Assembly (NCBI GenBank): GCA_003008705.1
Contig: PDUO01000012.1
Location: 1,162,673-1,226,672 of the forward strand
Origin: Pezicula radicicola
Lineage: Eukaryota > Ascomycota > Leotiomycetes > Helotiales > Dermateaceae
DNA: 64,000 bases
Direction: 5' to 3'
The notes under the pieces are model-generated. The model was not told where the DNA came from. It did not search any database and worked only from the letters and a program-made list of their open reading frames with translations. The translations under genes were made by a program, and so were the position numbers. Each line of letters starts with the position of its first letter. Position 1 is the stretch's first letter. This document shows, in pieces, positions 1-13,171 of this stretch.

Positions 1-82
1 TTAACCCCCCTGGCACGCTTTGTTCTTCCACTTAGCCGCCCAAATATCATTAATCGGATCCCATAGCAGCCAATCAGCAAAA

Positions 83-2054
83 ATGATCCTTTCTACAGCC
101 TTGCTCGCAGGGCTTGCAGCTTCTGTTGCTTCTGCTCTCCCCCAACACCCCACAAGCACCTTTGTCAAACGTCCTCATTGTGGACAAGCAGCAGCTACAA
201 GTGCCAGCGGAGGCGGCATCTTCTATACCTCGCCAACAAGCGCTCCTACTGGCGTTCCGTCAGGCCCAGGAAAAGTCTGCGCAGGAAACACCCCTGATGA
301 CCGAGCCTCCTGGTGTGATTTGTCCATCGACACTGATGTCTACACTACGATTCCAGACACGGGTGTTAAATGCGAGGTGAGTAGCTGAACCCCATCCCAA
401 GATACTTGAATCCTTTCTGATCTAACCATCAGTACTGGTTCGATATTGCTGAGGGCACCGTCTCTCCCGATGGAGTTCCCCGCTTCGCCCAATTGGTTAA
501 TGGCACCTTCCCTGGGCCCCCCATCGAGTGCAATTGGGGTGATACTGTTGGTAAGTTTGCAGTTGGCTATGATCTTGTTGAGCAAGGGCTAAAAGTGAAT
601 TAGTCGTCCATGTAACAAACAGCCTACCCAACAATGGTACCACAATGCATTTCCATGGTGTCCGTCAATTCCACACCAACCAAAACGATGGTGTTCCTTC
701 CATCACCCAATGCCCAACATCTGTTAGTACAATTCAATCTCTTATACATATCTCCGCTGTGGAAAATTTTACTGACATACTATAGCCTGGTAACACCTAC
801 ACCTATACCTGGAAAGCTGATCAATATGGCCATTCTTGGTACCATGGCCACATTGAACTCCAAACATGGATGGGTGTTCAAGGTCCAATTATCATCCACG
901 GGCCATCAACTGCGAACTTTGATGTTGACAAGGGCCCTCTGTTCCTTAATGACTGGACCCACGAGACACCCGATGCGCTTTTCCCTACTGTTCAGAGAAC
1001 AGGACCACCAACTCAGGACAATGGTCTCATCAATGGCTTGAACGTTTTTGGTGAGGATGGCGCCTCTAACCAGACTGGAAAGCGTTTCGAGACAAGTGTC
1101 GAACCTGGAACTACCAACCTCTTCCGCTTGGTTAACGGAGCTATTGATACTCTCTTCAAGTTCTCCATCGATAATCACACAATGACCGTCATCTCTAATG
1201 ACTGGGTACCTATCGTGCCATATGAGACAGACGTCCTCAACATTGCCATCGGCCAGCGATACGAAGTCATCATCAACGCCAACCAAGAAGCTATTGCCTC
1301 CGACTTCTGGATGCGTGCAATTCCCCAAACCCCTTGCAGTCCGCATGTCCAACCTAACAACATCAGAGGAATCTTGCACTACGGCACTTCAAGTGGGACT
1401 CCTACTACCACCGGTTTCCCCTTCACCGATGAATGTGTAGACGAACCATATGCCAGTCTCGTCCCTCACGTTCCAAAGACAGTGGGCGCAGCCGATGGCA
1501 CTGATGATGAACATGTCACTATTGCCCCAGATGCAGCAGGGATCTTCCACTGGCTCCTCAACAACCAAACCTTCTTAGCTCAATGGGACAATGCAACTCT
1601 TCTTCAAATCGTCGAGAACATTGATACTTTCACACCCCAAGAGCATGTCATCGAGCTCAATGAAAACGAGTGGTTCTATACTGTTGTTGAGACCCCACTT
1701 CCCGTATCCCACCCCATCCATCTCCACGGGCACGACTTCTTCGTTCTTGCCCAGGGAGACGGCGCCTACAACTCCAGCGTTTCCCTCAATCTCAATAACC
1801 CACCTCGTCGTGATGTGGCCACGCTTCCCGAAGGCGGACACTTGGTGATTGGTTTCCAAGCCGATAACCCAGGAGCTTGGTTGATGCATTGTCATATTGG
1901 CTGGCACGTCAGCATGGGTTTCGCCCTTCAGTTTATCGAGCAGTTAAGCAACATTGAGGCTACTTTAGATACAACTGTTCTTAGGGATACTTGTGATGCT
2001 TGGGATGCTTTCGAAAACAGTAATAACGTTGTCCAGGCGGATTCCGGAGTTTAA
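83..2054 (+). CDS. Laccase-type multicopper oxidase (4 exons)
   Basis: Secreted copper oxidase that couples one-electron oxidation of phenols to reduction of O2 to water. Exons by splice signal and phase: 83-376, 433-550, 604-722, 786-2054, giving about 599 residues. The start encodes [13 protein letters not shown], a clear signal peptide. All four copper-binding blocks are visible: MHFHG (usually HWHG), [17 protein letters not shown] and HCHIGWH. The residue at the usual axial position after the last block appears to be Phe (VSMGF), which in laccases goes with a higher-potential type 1 copper. The protein ends in DSGV, resembling the C-terminal plug of ascomycete laccases. The gene stands alone upstream of acetoacetyl-CoA synthetase, and no lesion was found. 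The family call is secure; substrate and role (pigment, lignin, detoxification) cannot be read from sequence. Confidence 0.93.
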
Positions 2055-2579
2055 GCTCTTGGCTGATGGTTCGATTTGGAGACCACCCTTTGAGTTGAGA
2101 AGATGGCATTATAATTTATTTTCTTAGTCGTGTATGGAATAATGTTTTGGGTTCGACAATCTTGTATGAGTACAGTAATTGTGTGTATAGAAATCAATGA
2201 AGTTCTCATGAATGATGTTTTGCGAACTGTGAGAAAAGGAATGGAGAGTGAAATTTGGCATGGTTTTGAGCTCACCCTTCGGTTTCTTAGCTGCATTTAT
2301 GGATAGTCTATCTGTCGCTTACGGGATAGTTGGCCCCGGTGGCGTTTTCATATCCAGAGAGTAAGCGAGGTCCGAAAACCCCACGGGGAATAGCCGATAG
2401 CCCCCGCCCCCTTACAAAACCCCAGGTTCCCCGTCCATTTCCTCGTCTCCTGTGTGTCCTTGCCCATCACTGTCAGTGCGCCGTATATATTTCCACTAGT
2501 ACTCGCTCAGATTGTTCCTATTCGCTTTTGATAGCTTTGGATTTTTCTCTTCAGTCTTTCATTCAAGCTGAACGACACG
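2055..2579. promoter_or_regulatory. Intergenic: laccase 3' end and acetoacetyl-CoA synthetase promoter
   Basis: No gene seen. Short C-rich tracts lie near 2395-2440, and a TATA-like GTATATATTT near 2481 sits about 95 bases before the next start codon, a plausible core promoter. Confidence 0.35.
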
Positions 2580-5037
2580 ATGGACTCCAAAGATGTGCCG
2601 AGGAAGCTCTGGGAGCACCCATCTCCGGAAACAACGGAAATGTATAGATTCATGCAAGAAGTGAACAAGAAGGAGAATCTGAACTTGCAGGTAATTAATC
2701 TTTTCTTTTGGGGAATCACTTGACTGACACCCGCATTCCCAGAAGTTCTGGGAATTTTACCAATACTCCATCACGCAGCGCGCCAGATTCTGGGACCAAT
2801 GTTTTCAATTTCTCAACCTCATCTACAGCGGCTCATATACAAAGGTAGTAGATGAGTCTGCTCGTATAGACTCAGTACCTCGCTGGTTTGAAGGCGTACT
2901 TATAAATTACGCCGAGAACATTCTCTACACACGAGAACCAGGCACAATCTCCTCACAACGTTCAACAAAAGGCAAAGAAGACAACAAGGTTGCTGTGACT
3001 GAAATAAGAGAAGGTGTAACTGAGATTCGAGATGTCACTTGGGGACAACTTCGGAAAGAAGTTGGTCAACTTGCAAATGCTATGAAAGATCATGGTGTAA
3101 CGAAAGGAGATCGAGTGGTGGTCGTTGCTAGTAATTCTGTTGATACGCTTAAAGTCTTACTTGCTGTTACTACACTTGGAGGCCTTTTCAGTAGTAGCTC
3201 CACGGATATGGGCGTGCAGGGCATTCTTCAGAGGACTCTCCAGGTTACTCCAAAGGTAAGATCCAATGCTCTTCTTTACTGCACGTTAAATTTGTCTTGG
3301 TTAACCTGAGTTGTTTAACGCGTGGCATGAATGGACTCGAAGCATAGGTCAATCAATTATTGACTTAGATCGAGTAACTCAACCTATGCCAGGCGCAATG
3401 CTCTTAGTATTTCTATTCCTATAAATCTTAAATCCTGAGCGTCGTTTCACTAATAATGTATAGTACATATTTATGGACGACTTCGCAATTTACAACGGAA
3501 AGAGAGTAGATTTACGCCAAAAGATGACAGAGATAGCGCAAGGCATGCAAGAAAGCGAAGACTTCATCGGCATGGTATCAATGCCCAGATTTCCAGAACC
3601 AGTTGATATCAGTCAAGTTCCCCGGGCGCAAACACTCGCAGAATTTATCTCCAAGGCAAAACATACGGCACCTGCATTTGAAAAGACAGAATTTCGCGAC
3701 CCGTTTTTGATCGCCTATTCCTCCGGTACAACAGGAACACCGAAATGTATTGTTCACTCTATCGGTGGCGCCCTTCTTTCATCCGGAAAAGAAAACAAAC
3801 TCCATCGCGAATTAACACCTGAGAGCGTAGCTCTCCAATATACAACTACAGGGTGGATCATGTATTTCGGCTCCGTAATGGCATTATTCCCTGGCGCTCG
3901 AGCAATTCTCTACGATGGAAGTCCATTCCAACCAGATCTCACAACATTTATCAAGATGATTGGAGATCAAAAGGTTACAAAATTTGGAACTAGTCCAAGA
4001 TGGATGCATGAGATGCAGAAGAATGGGATTGTACCAAGGGATATCACTGATCTTTCAAATCTGAAATCTGTTGTTTCAACGGGAATGGTGTTGAGTGATC
4101 AACAATTTGAGTGGTTTTATGATGTCGGGTTTCCAAAGCATGTACACTTGTCCAACATCTCTGGAGGAACAGATGTGGCAGGTTGTATTGGTCAAGTACG
4201 GTTTATTCTAGATTTGTTCAAATACAGGAAGCTGACTCGGAACATAGGAGAATCCATTGTCTCCTGTATATGTCGGTGGAACTCAAGGACCAAGTCTAGG
4301 AATGCCAGTTGCAGTTTATGATTCACTAATCGAAGGCGGACGCGGAGTAAAGGGAGCAGAGATTGAACACGGCACACCAGGAGAACTAGTCCTCCCAGCA
4401 GCATTCCCAAACATGCCCGTCAAATTCTGGAACGACACAGATGGCTCCCGGTACTTCAGTGCCTACTTTGAAAAGTACGACAATGTATGGACACACGGCG
4501 ACTTTGTCATGATCCATCCTATAACTAAGAATCTCCTTTTTCTTGGTCGGGCAGACGGTGTTCTCAACCCCTCTGGCGTCCGTTTCGGTTCATCTGAGAT
4601 TTATAGCGTGCTCGAGAATGGATTTCCGATGTTACAGGATTCGATCTGTGTTGGACAGCGGAGACCAACGGATCAGGATGAGACTGTTTTGTTGTTTCTC
4701 TTGATGAAACCTGACGAGAAATTTACTTCTAAGCTTGTCAATGATGTCAAGGCTGCAATCAGAAAGGAGCTTAGTCCACGACACGTTCCAAAGTATGTGT
4801 TTGAGACACCTGATATTCCAGTAAGAAGCCATTATCCACTCTCGATTCTTGATTTGCAACTGCTGACAATCTGTGAAGACAACTGTGAATCTGAAAAAGG
4901 TAGAACTGCCCGTAAAGCAGATAGTATCAGGGAAAATTATCAAGCCAAGTGGGACTTTACTCAACCCGGAATCTTTGGACTACTATTACAAGTTTGCGAA
5001 AGTTGAAGAATTATTAGACCCGAAGAGTAAACTGTAG
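2580..5037 (+). CDS. Acetoacetyl-CoA synthetase (5 exons)
   Basis: ATP-dependent ligase of the acyl-adenylate superfamily that activates acetoacetate to acetoacetyl-CoA in the cytosol. Exons are 2580-2690, 2743-3255, 3464-4195, 4248-4820 and 4879-5037, all phase 0, giving 695 residues, the usual family length. Visible features: an N-terminal KLWEHPSPE start, the AMP-binding loop YSSGTTGTPK near residue 290, SPVYVGG and GGTDVAG blocks around the acyl pocket, and a C-terminal PVKQIVSGKIIKPSGT block with the conserved lysine. The protein ends in KVEELLDPKSKL. Introns 3 and 5 were placed because they restore these blocks exactly. Plain metabolic gene, no lesions. Confidence 0.93.
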
Positions 5038-6024
5038 ATGATCAGGATATTGTATGTTGTACTCTCTACTGTCTTCGCATTCCCATCTTAATTAAACTAA
5101 CTAAGCAGTTGAAAGACAGGATTGGATAAATTATACAATGTTCGAGGCTTGAACTTCTGTTGTGACTCAGTGGAATGATTTGAGACTTTTGGTCGTTGAA
5201 GCCCTACATCCGTTCGAGAAACTCCCAGAATCAAGATCTTATACTAGCATTGCTATGACTAGCAGCAGTCTCATAGAACTCTACATTTCTAGAACGTAGA
5301 ACGCACTCATTCTCTTTTCTTGGAATAGTAATATAAATTGAAGGTGTCAACAACATTCCTAAACAACATGATAGCAGTGCCTATATAACATATTGACTTG
5401 AACATTGAAAGGAATCCATTTTTGATATGCAAGTCACTTTCCCAGCCCCCAGCTACTCCGAAGAAAAACAAGCTACAATCATTACAGCTATTCATAATTT
5501 AGTAGCTTCATATATCTACAAAAACCTGCACATAGCAATTAAATTGCGGAAAGATTTTCACTCACCCACACTTTGCGTATTAGAGAAATGCCTGCTCGCT
5601 TATTCCGAAGTAAAGTGCGAGGAGTTGCAAGTACTTGACTCTGCCGTACTCTACCGCTCAGTAGTAGTTTTATATTGATGATAATAAGGTAGGAAGGAAG
5701 GAAGGAAGACCTTGGGAGTGGGATACAACTTAAAGATTGTTGGAGGTAAGGCATATCTTGAGTATAATAATTGGACTTGTACTCGAGGGCTGGGTTCTTG
5801 ATAGCGCAATCAGTTGGAAAGATAGTGTAGGGTGCGAGGAGTATTTGCTGTAGTTATATCTTGGAAATCTTGCATTTCGTCTTCCACGTCTATGATACAC
5901 TTAAAAAACCAATCGTGGGAGATTATACTGTACCCATCAACGTCGCTACCCAGCTTTGGAATTTTCTTAATTAACGCCACTAATGTTTTCCATTACACCG
6001 GCCATGCAGTATTCCAATAAACCA
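5038..6024. other. Gene-free interval between convergent genes
   Basis: About 1 kb without a supportable gene. The only notable element is a short GGAA/GAAG microsatellite at about 5690-5709. Short open frames here have no domain signal and no codon or splice support. Confidence 0.5.
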
Positions 6025-7941
6025 TTATTCATCATCACTCAAGTCCATCAACGTATCCGCTTGTGCACCAATACCGCTACTCCTCAGTTTGACCTTTCCT
6101 TTCCCTTTACCTATTCTCTTATGCGCCAATATGCCCGCAGCCTCCATTTTCCTAGCTGCTAATTCCCTCTCAAACTCATCGTCATCTTCGAACTCCAGTG
6201 ATCCATCAGGTCCACCACCAGCGGTCTCATCAAGGGCTCTGTTGAGCAGTTCCGTTGCGATGGCGTCTTGTGGGGATATTGCAAGAGCTTCGTGCAGGAC
6301 CTGCACAGCCTCAAAGGGCTTTCCCTGATCTAGTAACACCAGGCCTTTCGCACAAAACACCGCCGTGTCTTTTCCGCCTACCCGCAAAACTTCCTCAAAC
6401 TCAGTCATCGCCTCATCATATCTTTGCAATCGTCGATATGCATGCCCTAAGTTGGATCGAGTTGAGACCCAAGCTGAGGGCTCGCTATCAATCTCGTCTG
6501 CGATTTCCAAGGCCTTGCTGAAAATCATGACGGCATCTTCCAGACGATCTTGATGGTAAAACACAATTCCCATCTCATTAAGAAGTAATGGGTCTGTGTG
6601 GCAGAGCCCGTAGGCAGTCTTCAGAAACTCATCCGCAAGTGTCATATTATTCAACATGTGATTTTGCATGCCGAGGAACAGTTGAGGTAAATGGGTGCCC
6701 ATGAAGAGCCGCGCAGCTGTCGAGTAGGCTGATATTGCTTGATCGTGCTCACCTTCTGCGGCAAATGTGTGCGCGAAGCCTATCCACGCGGGCCCGAAAT
6801 GGGGGTCCATCACACTCGCTTTGCTGAAATAACGCCGTGCCTCTGCTACCTTGTTTGTAGCGAGATAGTAGACGCCAACAGCAAGCCACGTACAAGGTTC
6901 TTCGGGGTGATTATCCGCAAGGTCATGGGATACAAGGAAGAGTGCGTTTTTCAATTGTAGTTCGTACAAGCAGGCGAGGTGAAGTGGGTAGACACTGAAG
7001 TTATATTTATCGTCCTGGAGAATGGAATTAGTGATGGCTAATGCGTCTTTGAATCTGCATTGTGTGAAGAGAAGATCGGCCTTGGAAAGTAGGAGATCGG
7101 GATTGGTTGCAAGGTTGTAATGAGTAGAAAGTGTTTCGGTGGCTACTGTAAAGGCAGCAGGGTTTTTGTATTTAGATAACCGAGTGGTGTAAAGCATCTT
7201 GGTGAATTCTGCAGCTTCTTGGGAGGAAGATGTATCATCTGGGATCGATATTGCATCAAAGTCGAGCGACTCCAGAAATTGCCACTCCTCGTCTGGCGAC
7301 ATCAAGCAATTCTTCATCAGTTGTTCGAATGCCTCAAAGCACTGGACATCGATCCTGACAGCATCTTTGTAACAGTCCTTGGCTCGATCGAAAGCATTCT
7401 GTTTTGCGTAGCAGATTCCTCTCAAAAAGCACATTGCAGCCTCGAAACGTATGTTTGACGCATCTTCCTGCTCAGCTTGATTCCTCCTGTCGTGTCTATC
7501 AGCCCTCGTTGCCTTGCCATTCGCGACAGTTCCAGCGCGACCGTGTGTGGACGAATGCTGTAGTTTGCGCCTACTGTTACTTGCGCTGGAGATCAAATGC
7601 GTGGGGTTTTTGTCGCCTAGGAGAGAAAGTGCTTCGTCAAATCGGTTTTGCTTGATGAGACAGTGTCCCGCGAGATATCGGCATGAAGGGTTTCGCGCAA
7701 TGAGATCTTGCTTCGAGAGAAAACTCTGGGCTCGAGTGTAATTGCCAGTGGAGAAGTGTACCTGAGCGAGCCAGAATGCGTCTTTGTCATTGTCTGCTAG
7801 GCATTAGACCATGGAAAGCATCGCATTTTCCGAGAGAGACATACTGGTCAAGGCTAAGAGCTTGTCACCGATGAAGATGGCGGAGTCGTATTGATGTTTA
7901 TTTAGGGCATCCTGGCGCCAATCCCTCAAAAACTGCTCCAT
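6025..7941 (-). CDS. cut9: Anaphase-promoting complex subunit Cut9/CDC16 (APC6), TPR protein
   Basis: TPR scaffold subunit of the APC/C ubiquitin ligase, which drives cyclin and securin destruction in mitosis. Two exons, 7845-7941 and 6025-7796, give 622 residues. I chose the ATG at 7941 because it gives the conserved start MEQFLRDWRQDALNKHQYD; a longer upstream frame exists but is not needed. The body is a run of TPR motifs, for example FGPAWIGFAHTFAAEGEHDQ, the A-x4-Y/F pattern at about 34-residue spacing, and NLGHAYRRLQRYDEA. The C-terminus is acidic and basic. It is transcribed divergently from YJU2 across 0.4 kb. Essential housekeeping gene, intact. Confidence 0.92.
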
Positions 7942-8347
7942 AGCTGACCCTTGGGTGTTGTTACCGTAACATGCGCGACTACAGAGCAAATGGTAATGCT
8001 TCCGTGATACATTTATGCACAGAGTCGACGATGCGTATCCATGAAAGCTGGTGGGGGAAAAGAATAGCGAATGGTGGTGCGGGCGCAGGCGGTGTCGCGT
8101 TGTGGATTTTGGCAGACGCGACCACGACGAGGCTGACTTTCACGAAAATCATCCGCCTTGCCATTACATAAGCCTAATCATCACCAACACCAACATCTTC
8201 GTCCCTCAACTTCATACAACATCTCCAATTCAATCAAATTGCTGAATCTCCACGAACTCTGACCCAGAACAACACCGTAGTCAGCACAAACGAACCGAAT
8301 CTTGAAAGCCGGATCTACAGTGCTTTTCCGCAACCCTTTAGCCCAAA
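7942..8347. promoter_or_regulatory. Shared divergent promoter, cut9 / YJU2
   Basis: A 406-base interval between two divergent housekeeping genes. Apart from being the only possible promoter space for both, it holds no motif I can name with confidence. Confidence 0.4.
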
Positions 8348-9206
8348 ATGTCCGAACGCAAGGTCTTAACGGTAAGCCAGAGATTCCAGACACCCCTCGA
8401 GCAAAGAGCTTTCTGACATCCAACAGAAATACTATCCCCCGGACTTCGACCCTTCAAAGATTGTGCGATCGCGCGCCCCGAAGCAGGCAGGTCCAAAGGT
8501 ACAAACTGTCCGCCTCATGGCACCATTCCCGATGAAATGTACAGCCTGTGGAGAATACATATACAAGGGGCGCAAGTTCAACGCACGGAAAGAAACCACC
8601 GAAGACAAATACTACTCTATTCCAATCTACAGGTTCTATATTCGATGTACACGTTGCAGTGGCGAAATTACTTTCAAGACGGATCCCAAAAATATGGACT
8701 ATGAGTGTGAGAGGGGCGCAAAGAGGAATACCGAGCCGTGGCGCATGAATGGCGGAGGCGTCCAGGAAAGTGACGAGGAAAGATTGGATCGCTTGGAGCG
8801 CGAAGAGGAGGAGAAGAATGCGATGCAGGAGTTAGAAACAAAAACCCTTGATGCCAAGAGAGAGATGGCTGTGGCAGATGCTCTCGACGAGATTCGGACT
8901 CGCAATGCGCGGAATGAAAGAGTAGGCAAGGACGGAGTTGAAGTCACGGTTGTCCGAGAAAGTATTAATGAAGAGCGCGAAAGACAGGAAAGAGAAGACG
9001 AGGAGACTGCCAGGAGAGCGTTTATGAAAGCGCAAGAAGATTTAGGAGAAATAATCCAGGATGAGGACGAGGATATGGGATCTGCACCTGCCATCACAAA
9101 GGAGGCCGCCTTGGATATGCCGCCGCCGAGCTTCAAGCGTGTGGTAAAGAAGAAGAAAGACCATGCTGCAGCCTTGGGCATCAAAAAGAAGCCTTCGCTG
9201 GTTTGA
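8348..9206 (+). CDS. yju2: Splicing factor YJU2/CWC16 (CCDC94-like)
   Basis: Spliceosome-associated protein that promotes the first catalytic step of pre-mRNA splicing. A tiny first exon, 8348-8371 (MSERKVLT), joins 8427-9206 to give 267 residues. The join produces the family-typical start KYYPPDFDPSKI. The CWC16 domain follows with paired zinc-binding cysteines CTACGEYIYKGRKFN and CTRCSGEITFKTDP, then the conserved CERGAKRNTEPWR block. The C-terminal half is a charged coiled coil (many E/R/K between residues about 115 and 230) with a lysine-rich tail KKKKD, as expected. No lesion. Confidence 0.93.
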
Positions 9207-10192
9207 GGTACATTTGAGTCGGACCAACGGAGCTTGTGGGGAAACCAAACCACCAAACTGATTACGGAGTTTAGTCGGAAACTCACATTACTTGGTGCTA
9301 TTGAAAAGTAAGGACAACACCTTTTCATCCCAAATTCTATGGGGATTTTCTTCATTTTCCCGAGTTAATTAGATCCCGTCTTAGAGAAAATCATCGCAAT
9401 TTTACCACTTGCACTGATGACAGCATTACTCGGCCTCGGCCTTGACGTCTTTGAAAGTATCAATAATGTTTTATAATGGGAAGGACTTTGCTGTTTGTCG
9501 TCCGATCATCGTACCTGGAAGTAGCCGACAATTTCGCAGCTAAGGCTAGCCTAGCTGTCGCTGGAGAAACATTTCGCTCCTGTGACAGTACACCTGAGCG
9601 AAGACTATTAAATCCTCACGGTCTGATGTGTTCCTTTTAACAAGATTTTTTGCTTCCAGATGGAATGCTCTTCTCTCCGAAGCTTGTCAATATTGTCTCC
9701 TCGATGGAAATGGTCCAAAATTTTCTTTCAATTGGCTCTAGATGTAGCTACATCAACCAAAGCAGACACTAGTGAACCGATGGAATAATCGAACTCCAAG
9801 GACGCGATTTCTGTGTGCCTGCATTCGAACAGTTTATTCCACGTGATGGCGGATTTCGTGTGACGAGTTTGGCCTAACCAGGAACGGCGTCGGAAGTACT
9901 GAGTATGTCAATGTATATGGTCAGATTTGAAGTTCCCGGGCTAGAAATTTCAGTACTTTCCGTGTTCAGCAAACCCCTGATGTAGCATCGAGTCATTGTG
10001 CGAAATTAACGGCAAGCCCAGCGAGTTTAGAGGACCTTAAGAGAAAGGCGAGTGAGTATAATGATGTTATTGTATCTAAAGTGCCATATGATACTATCGC
10101 ATAGTACTCAGTCTATTTATAGGAGCAGACATCCTTCCTTTCATCTGTAGTCCCTTACTATATCGAGTCTTATTCATCAAATTACCATCACT
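9207..10192. other. Gene-free interval
   Basis: Nearly 1 kb with no supportable gene, RNA or clear repeat. Base composition is ordinary. Confidence 0.45.
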
Positions 10193-10384
10193 ATGCCCTT
10201 GGTAACAACACTCACGGCGGCTCTCGCATTCGCTGCTTCCGCAAGTACCACAGGCTACTATCGTCATCCTGGCGGTATGCACATGGCGGCTAAACACAAT
10301 GTCAAATATACAACTATTACCCAAACGACGTTTATCACTACTAATCTTCCTGTCTCAACCACAATTAATACGATGATTACCTAG
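10193..10384 (+). CDS. Possible small secreted Thr-rich protein (doubtful)
   Basis: A 63-residue frame starting MPLVTTLTAALAFAASA, which would make a fair signal peptide, followed by a Thr/Ile-rich tail with no cysteines. It lies directly next to an AT-rich eroded block. There is no family I recognise and no second exon. It could be a real small secreted protein, the 5' stub of a decayed gene, or chance. Confidence 0.22.
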   Translation: MPLVTTLTAALAFAASASTTGYYRHPGGMHMAAKHNVKYTTITQTTFITTNLPVSTTINTMIT

Positions 10385-10750
10385 ACCGGCACTTAAACAT
10401 TCATTCCTGGTGCCCTAACATTAACATTTTAACGCTCTTCTAGTGTATTTATATATTAAGACTTAGAGTATAGCTAAGACTATTCTTACTTTAAAGTTTA
10501 TAACTAAAGTACGAATTATAAAGCTAACTCCCTCTATAATAGTATTATTTTTATTAGAGTTATATAAGAAAAGAAAAAAAAAGAAATCTAAACTTAGCTT
10601 TAGGTTGACTTTATTATGCTAGTTAGAAAAATACTATATTTTAGTAATATATATATATATATATATATAGAATAATAATTAAATCGTTTAACTTTTATAA
10701 GTACTTAAATAATAAACTTAGAGAAACTAGTTTGCTTACAAGATCTACAT
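10385..10750. repeat. AT-rich eroded block with (TA)n
   Basis: Strongly AT-rich sequence with a TA microsatellite at about 10646-10669 and no open frame. It resembles other AT islands in this window (20.0, 28.1 and 43.8 kb) and fits a repeat degraded by C-to-T mutation. Confidence 0.5.
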
Positions 10751-13171
10751 TTAGTCTCTATGTTCAAACCCCTGCAATGATGGATGCTCTGCAAGGTTAT
10801 CCCAAAAGTTCATTTCAAAGTCCCAGATATCGGCATTAACCCAAGGATCCCAATCTTCAATGGGTTCAGAGTTGAGATGCTGTTGCTGGAGCGCAGGCCC
10901 TACCTCTGGAAGCTTCGAGGGCAGCTCACCTCCCATCACGATGTTGAGGAGACTTTGAATTGTTCTCGTAGCCCTGGTAAACAAGGCGAAATTCGGCTGC
11001 CCAGCTTGGGTGACTGCCCCAGTTGTGACCTCTGCGACGAGCACGCTCAAATCTTGCAGTATCTTAGACCGTAGCAAGGGCCCAATATCTTTGCCAACAG
11101 AAGGATTTAACATTGCGAGAGATGCAATTCCCGCTGCCGGTAGGCCAAAGTGGGCGACCTGTTGTGCATCCTGTCAGTATATTAAGAGAGAATCAAAAGT
11201 GGAGGGTGGGGTGGGGAAAGTTGCCTTCCAGATGAGACATGTCCCCGAATTTACGAGGCGATCTCGAAGTACTATTGCCTCTACCACGAGGGAAAGCATT
11301 TCCACAGCAACTTTAAGCAGTGAGTCGTTTGGTTCAGAGATGTGCCGTAGTAAGACCAAATCTAGGAGGAAAAGAGTGTGCAAGTGATCTAGTCGTGTAC
11401 CAACGAGGAAATCTCGTTCAAAGGGCTTCTTCAGATGACAATCTTTTAAGCTCGTCACTAGTTTAAAACGGGCTGGCAGCATCTGCCATTGTTTGGTGGC
11501 TTGTGATCGGATTGAACTATGGGGGAAAAGTTAAATACCCTGCTACTTATCCAGCTCTAGTTGCTTACCTTGCTCTCTCCACCTGACGGTGAGGGTCCCG
11601 ATCTCGAAACAGCTCTAGAATCTCTTCCTTCAATGATGCAAACAAAGCTGAGCATCGGGTATCCGCAGTGTAGTTAATTGCATCTGTCTCACCCGAGTCA
11701 TATATGCCGTTTAGCGACTCGTTGGATAACAGACCCGCAGCAGTGTTGACTGTGGCACTATTTTTCATGTTCCACAGCCCTGTGATATTCGATGGGAGCT
11801 GATGGACACAGTAAGTCCTGATTAGTCGTGGCGGCCGGCCGAGGAAGATGGCTAGATTTTTATCGGCAGAATAAATACGAGAAAAGGCCGCTTTGCGAAG
11901 TTGTGCAATAAAGTCGGGGATTTGTGAGATCTGATCATCAATGTTTTCATGAAATCCAAGTGCGAACAAAGAGCTGGTCAGATCGCCCATTCTCCTCCAG
12001 GAAAGGTGGCCTACGATTGGGAGGATATTAGTAATAGCATTGTGTGACTTGTCTCTACAATAGCATGTGTGGGAGCGCTACCAGAAGGTGACTTACTCTG
12101 ATCTCCATAAACTTGAGAGTATACGATAAAATTTTCATACTGTAGAATTAATTGCAAGTCATTCAAGCAATCAAGTTCTAGACACGCCTCTAGACAATAA
12201 TCACCGATGCCTGTCAAGAGCATAATAAGCTTATGACGTTGCTCCTCGCTGGTGTAGAGTAATGGGAAGAACGCCAGGTCCAACGTGGCTCGACTAGCAG
12301 CCGTGAAGAATATCCCCAACGTCTCCCATCGCACCTTGTCGCCGTAAAACTGTGAAACGAAGTCGGCAACGCTTGAATCCCGGTGAATGATGAGAGGCCG
12401 AAGGGTGCTTTTTGAAAGACTGGTAGCATGTTGAGACACCCACTGACTCAACTCACTGCCATTGGCAGGGGCAGGAGATCGCTCTACCATATTCAGAACG
12501 GCGAGAGCACAGCCAGAAACAAACGGTCCGGCTAGAGGCAGGTTCACGCCCGTGCTTAGCCAGACTTCCACAAGGGACCTTAAACTTGAGATATTCAATC
12601 CTGCTACTTGGTTCAGAGCATGGATCCCCTTCTTGGCCATGGGTTGATGGTGGCCAGGGTCTATGGCAAAGTTACTGGAGTAAGAAGGAGAGGCTGTTGG
12701 GCGAAGGTCATCGTGAGGCAAAGCATGGTCCTCAGTATTGGCGCGGAAGGAGACATGATTGAAGATAGTGGAATGGCTAGAAGAGCCAAGAAATCCCGGA
12801 TTGGGATAACGATGCTGCTGAGGTGATGGCGAAGAATGAGTGGATGAATGTCTTGGGCGATTGAGAAGTATTATCAGCGTTCGTGTACTAGAAGAAGGCT
12901 GGGTGACAAGAGGGGCAAGAGGAAACATAGTTGAGGGTGATGCATACAATTCCACGTGATCCAATGTGGTACCGGTATGTTCGTGCTCGTTTTCATCTTC
13001 AGCGGCTTGGGTTAGGTTCTGACCTCTTCTTTTTCTCTTGAAAGGTCTGGCTCTATAGATGCAGGATCCGCCTTTACCACGGCCACGACACCGGACGCAT
13101 GTAGGTCGCTCGTGATCACACGCAAGCTTGGCGATCCGACAAGGCTCGCAAGCAGCAAGTCTGACATTCAT
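10751..13171 (-). CDS. Zn2Cys6 fungal transcription factor
   Basis: Nuclear regulator. Exons on the minus strand are 12097-13171, 11569-12010, 11225-11516 and 10751-11170, which sum in frame to 742 residues. The binuclear zinc cluster is at residues 8-37 (CEPCRIAKLACDHERPTC, then VRCRGRGKGGSC), followed by a basic KRKRRG stretch. The rest is the divergent fungal regulator region. The third intron begins GC rather than GT (GCAACT donor, CTGACAG acceptor), and no other reading keeps the frame. It is divergently transcribed from the aminotransferase gene across 643 bases, so it may control the adjacent aminotransferase/amidohydrolase/decarboxylase group. No target can be proven from sequence. 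Confidence 0.85.

Noticed and set aside
906..1379. 157-codon minus-strand frame within the laccase
   Set aside because: Shadow of the laccase coding strand.
8699..9355. 218-codon minus-strand Ser-rich frame
   Set aside because: Antisense of the charged coiled coil of YJU2. Ser-rich shadows are typical opposite Glu/Arg/Lys-rich coding sequence.
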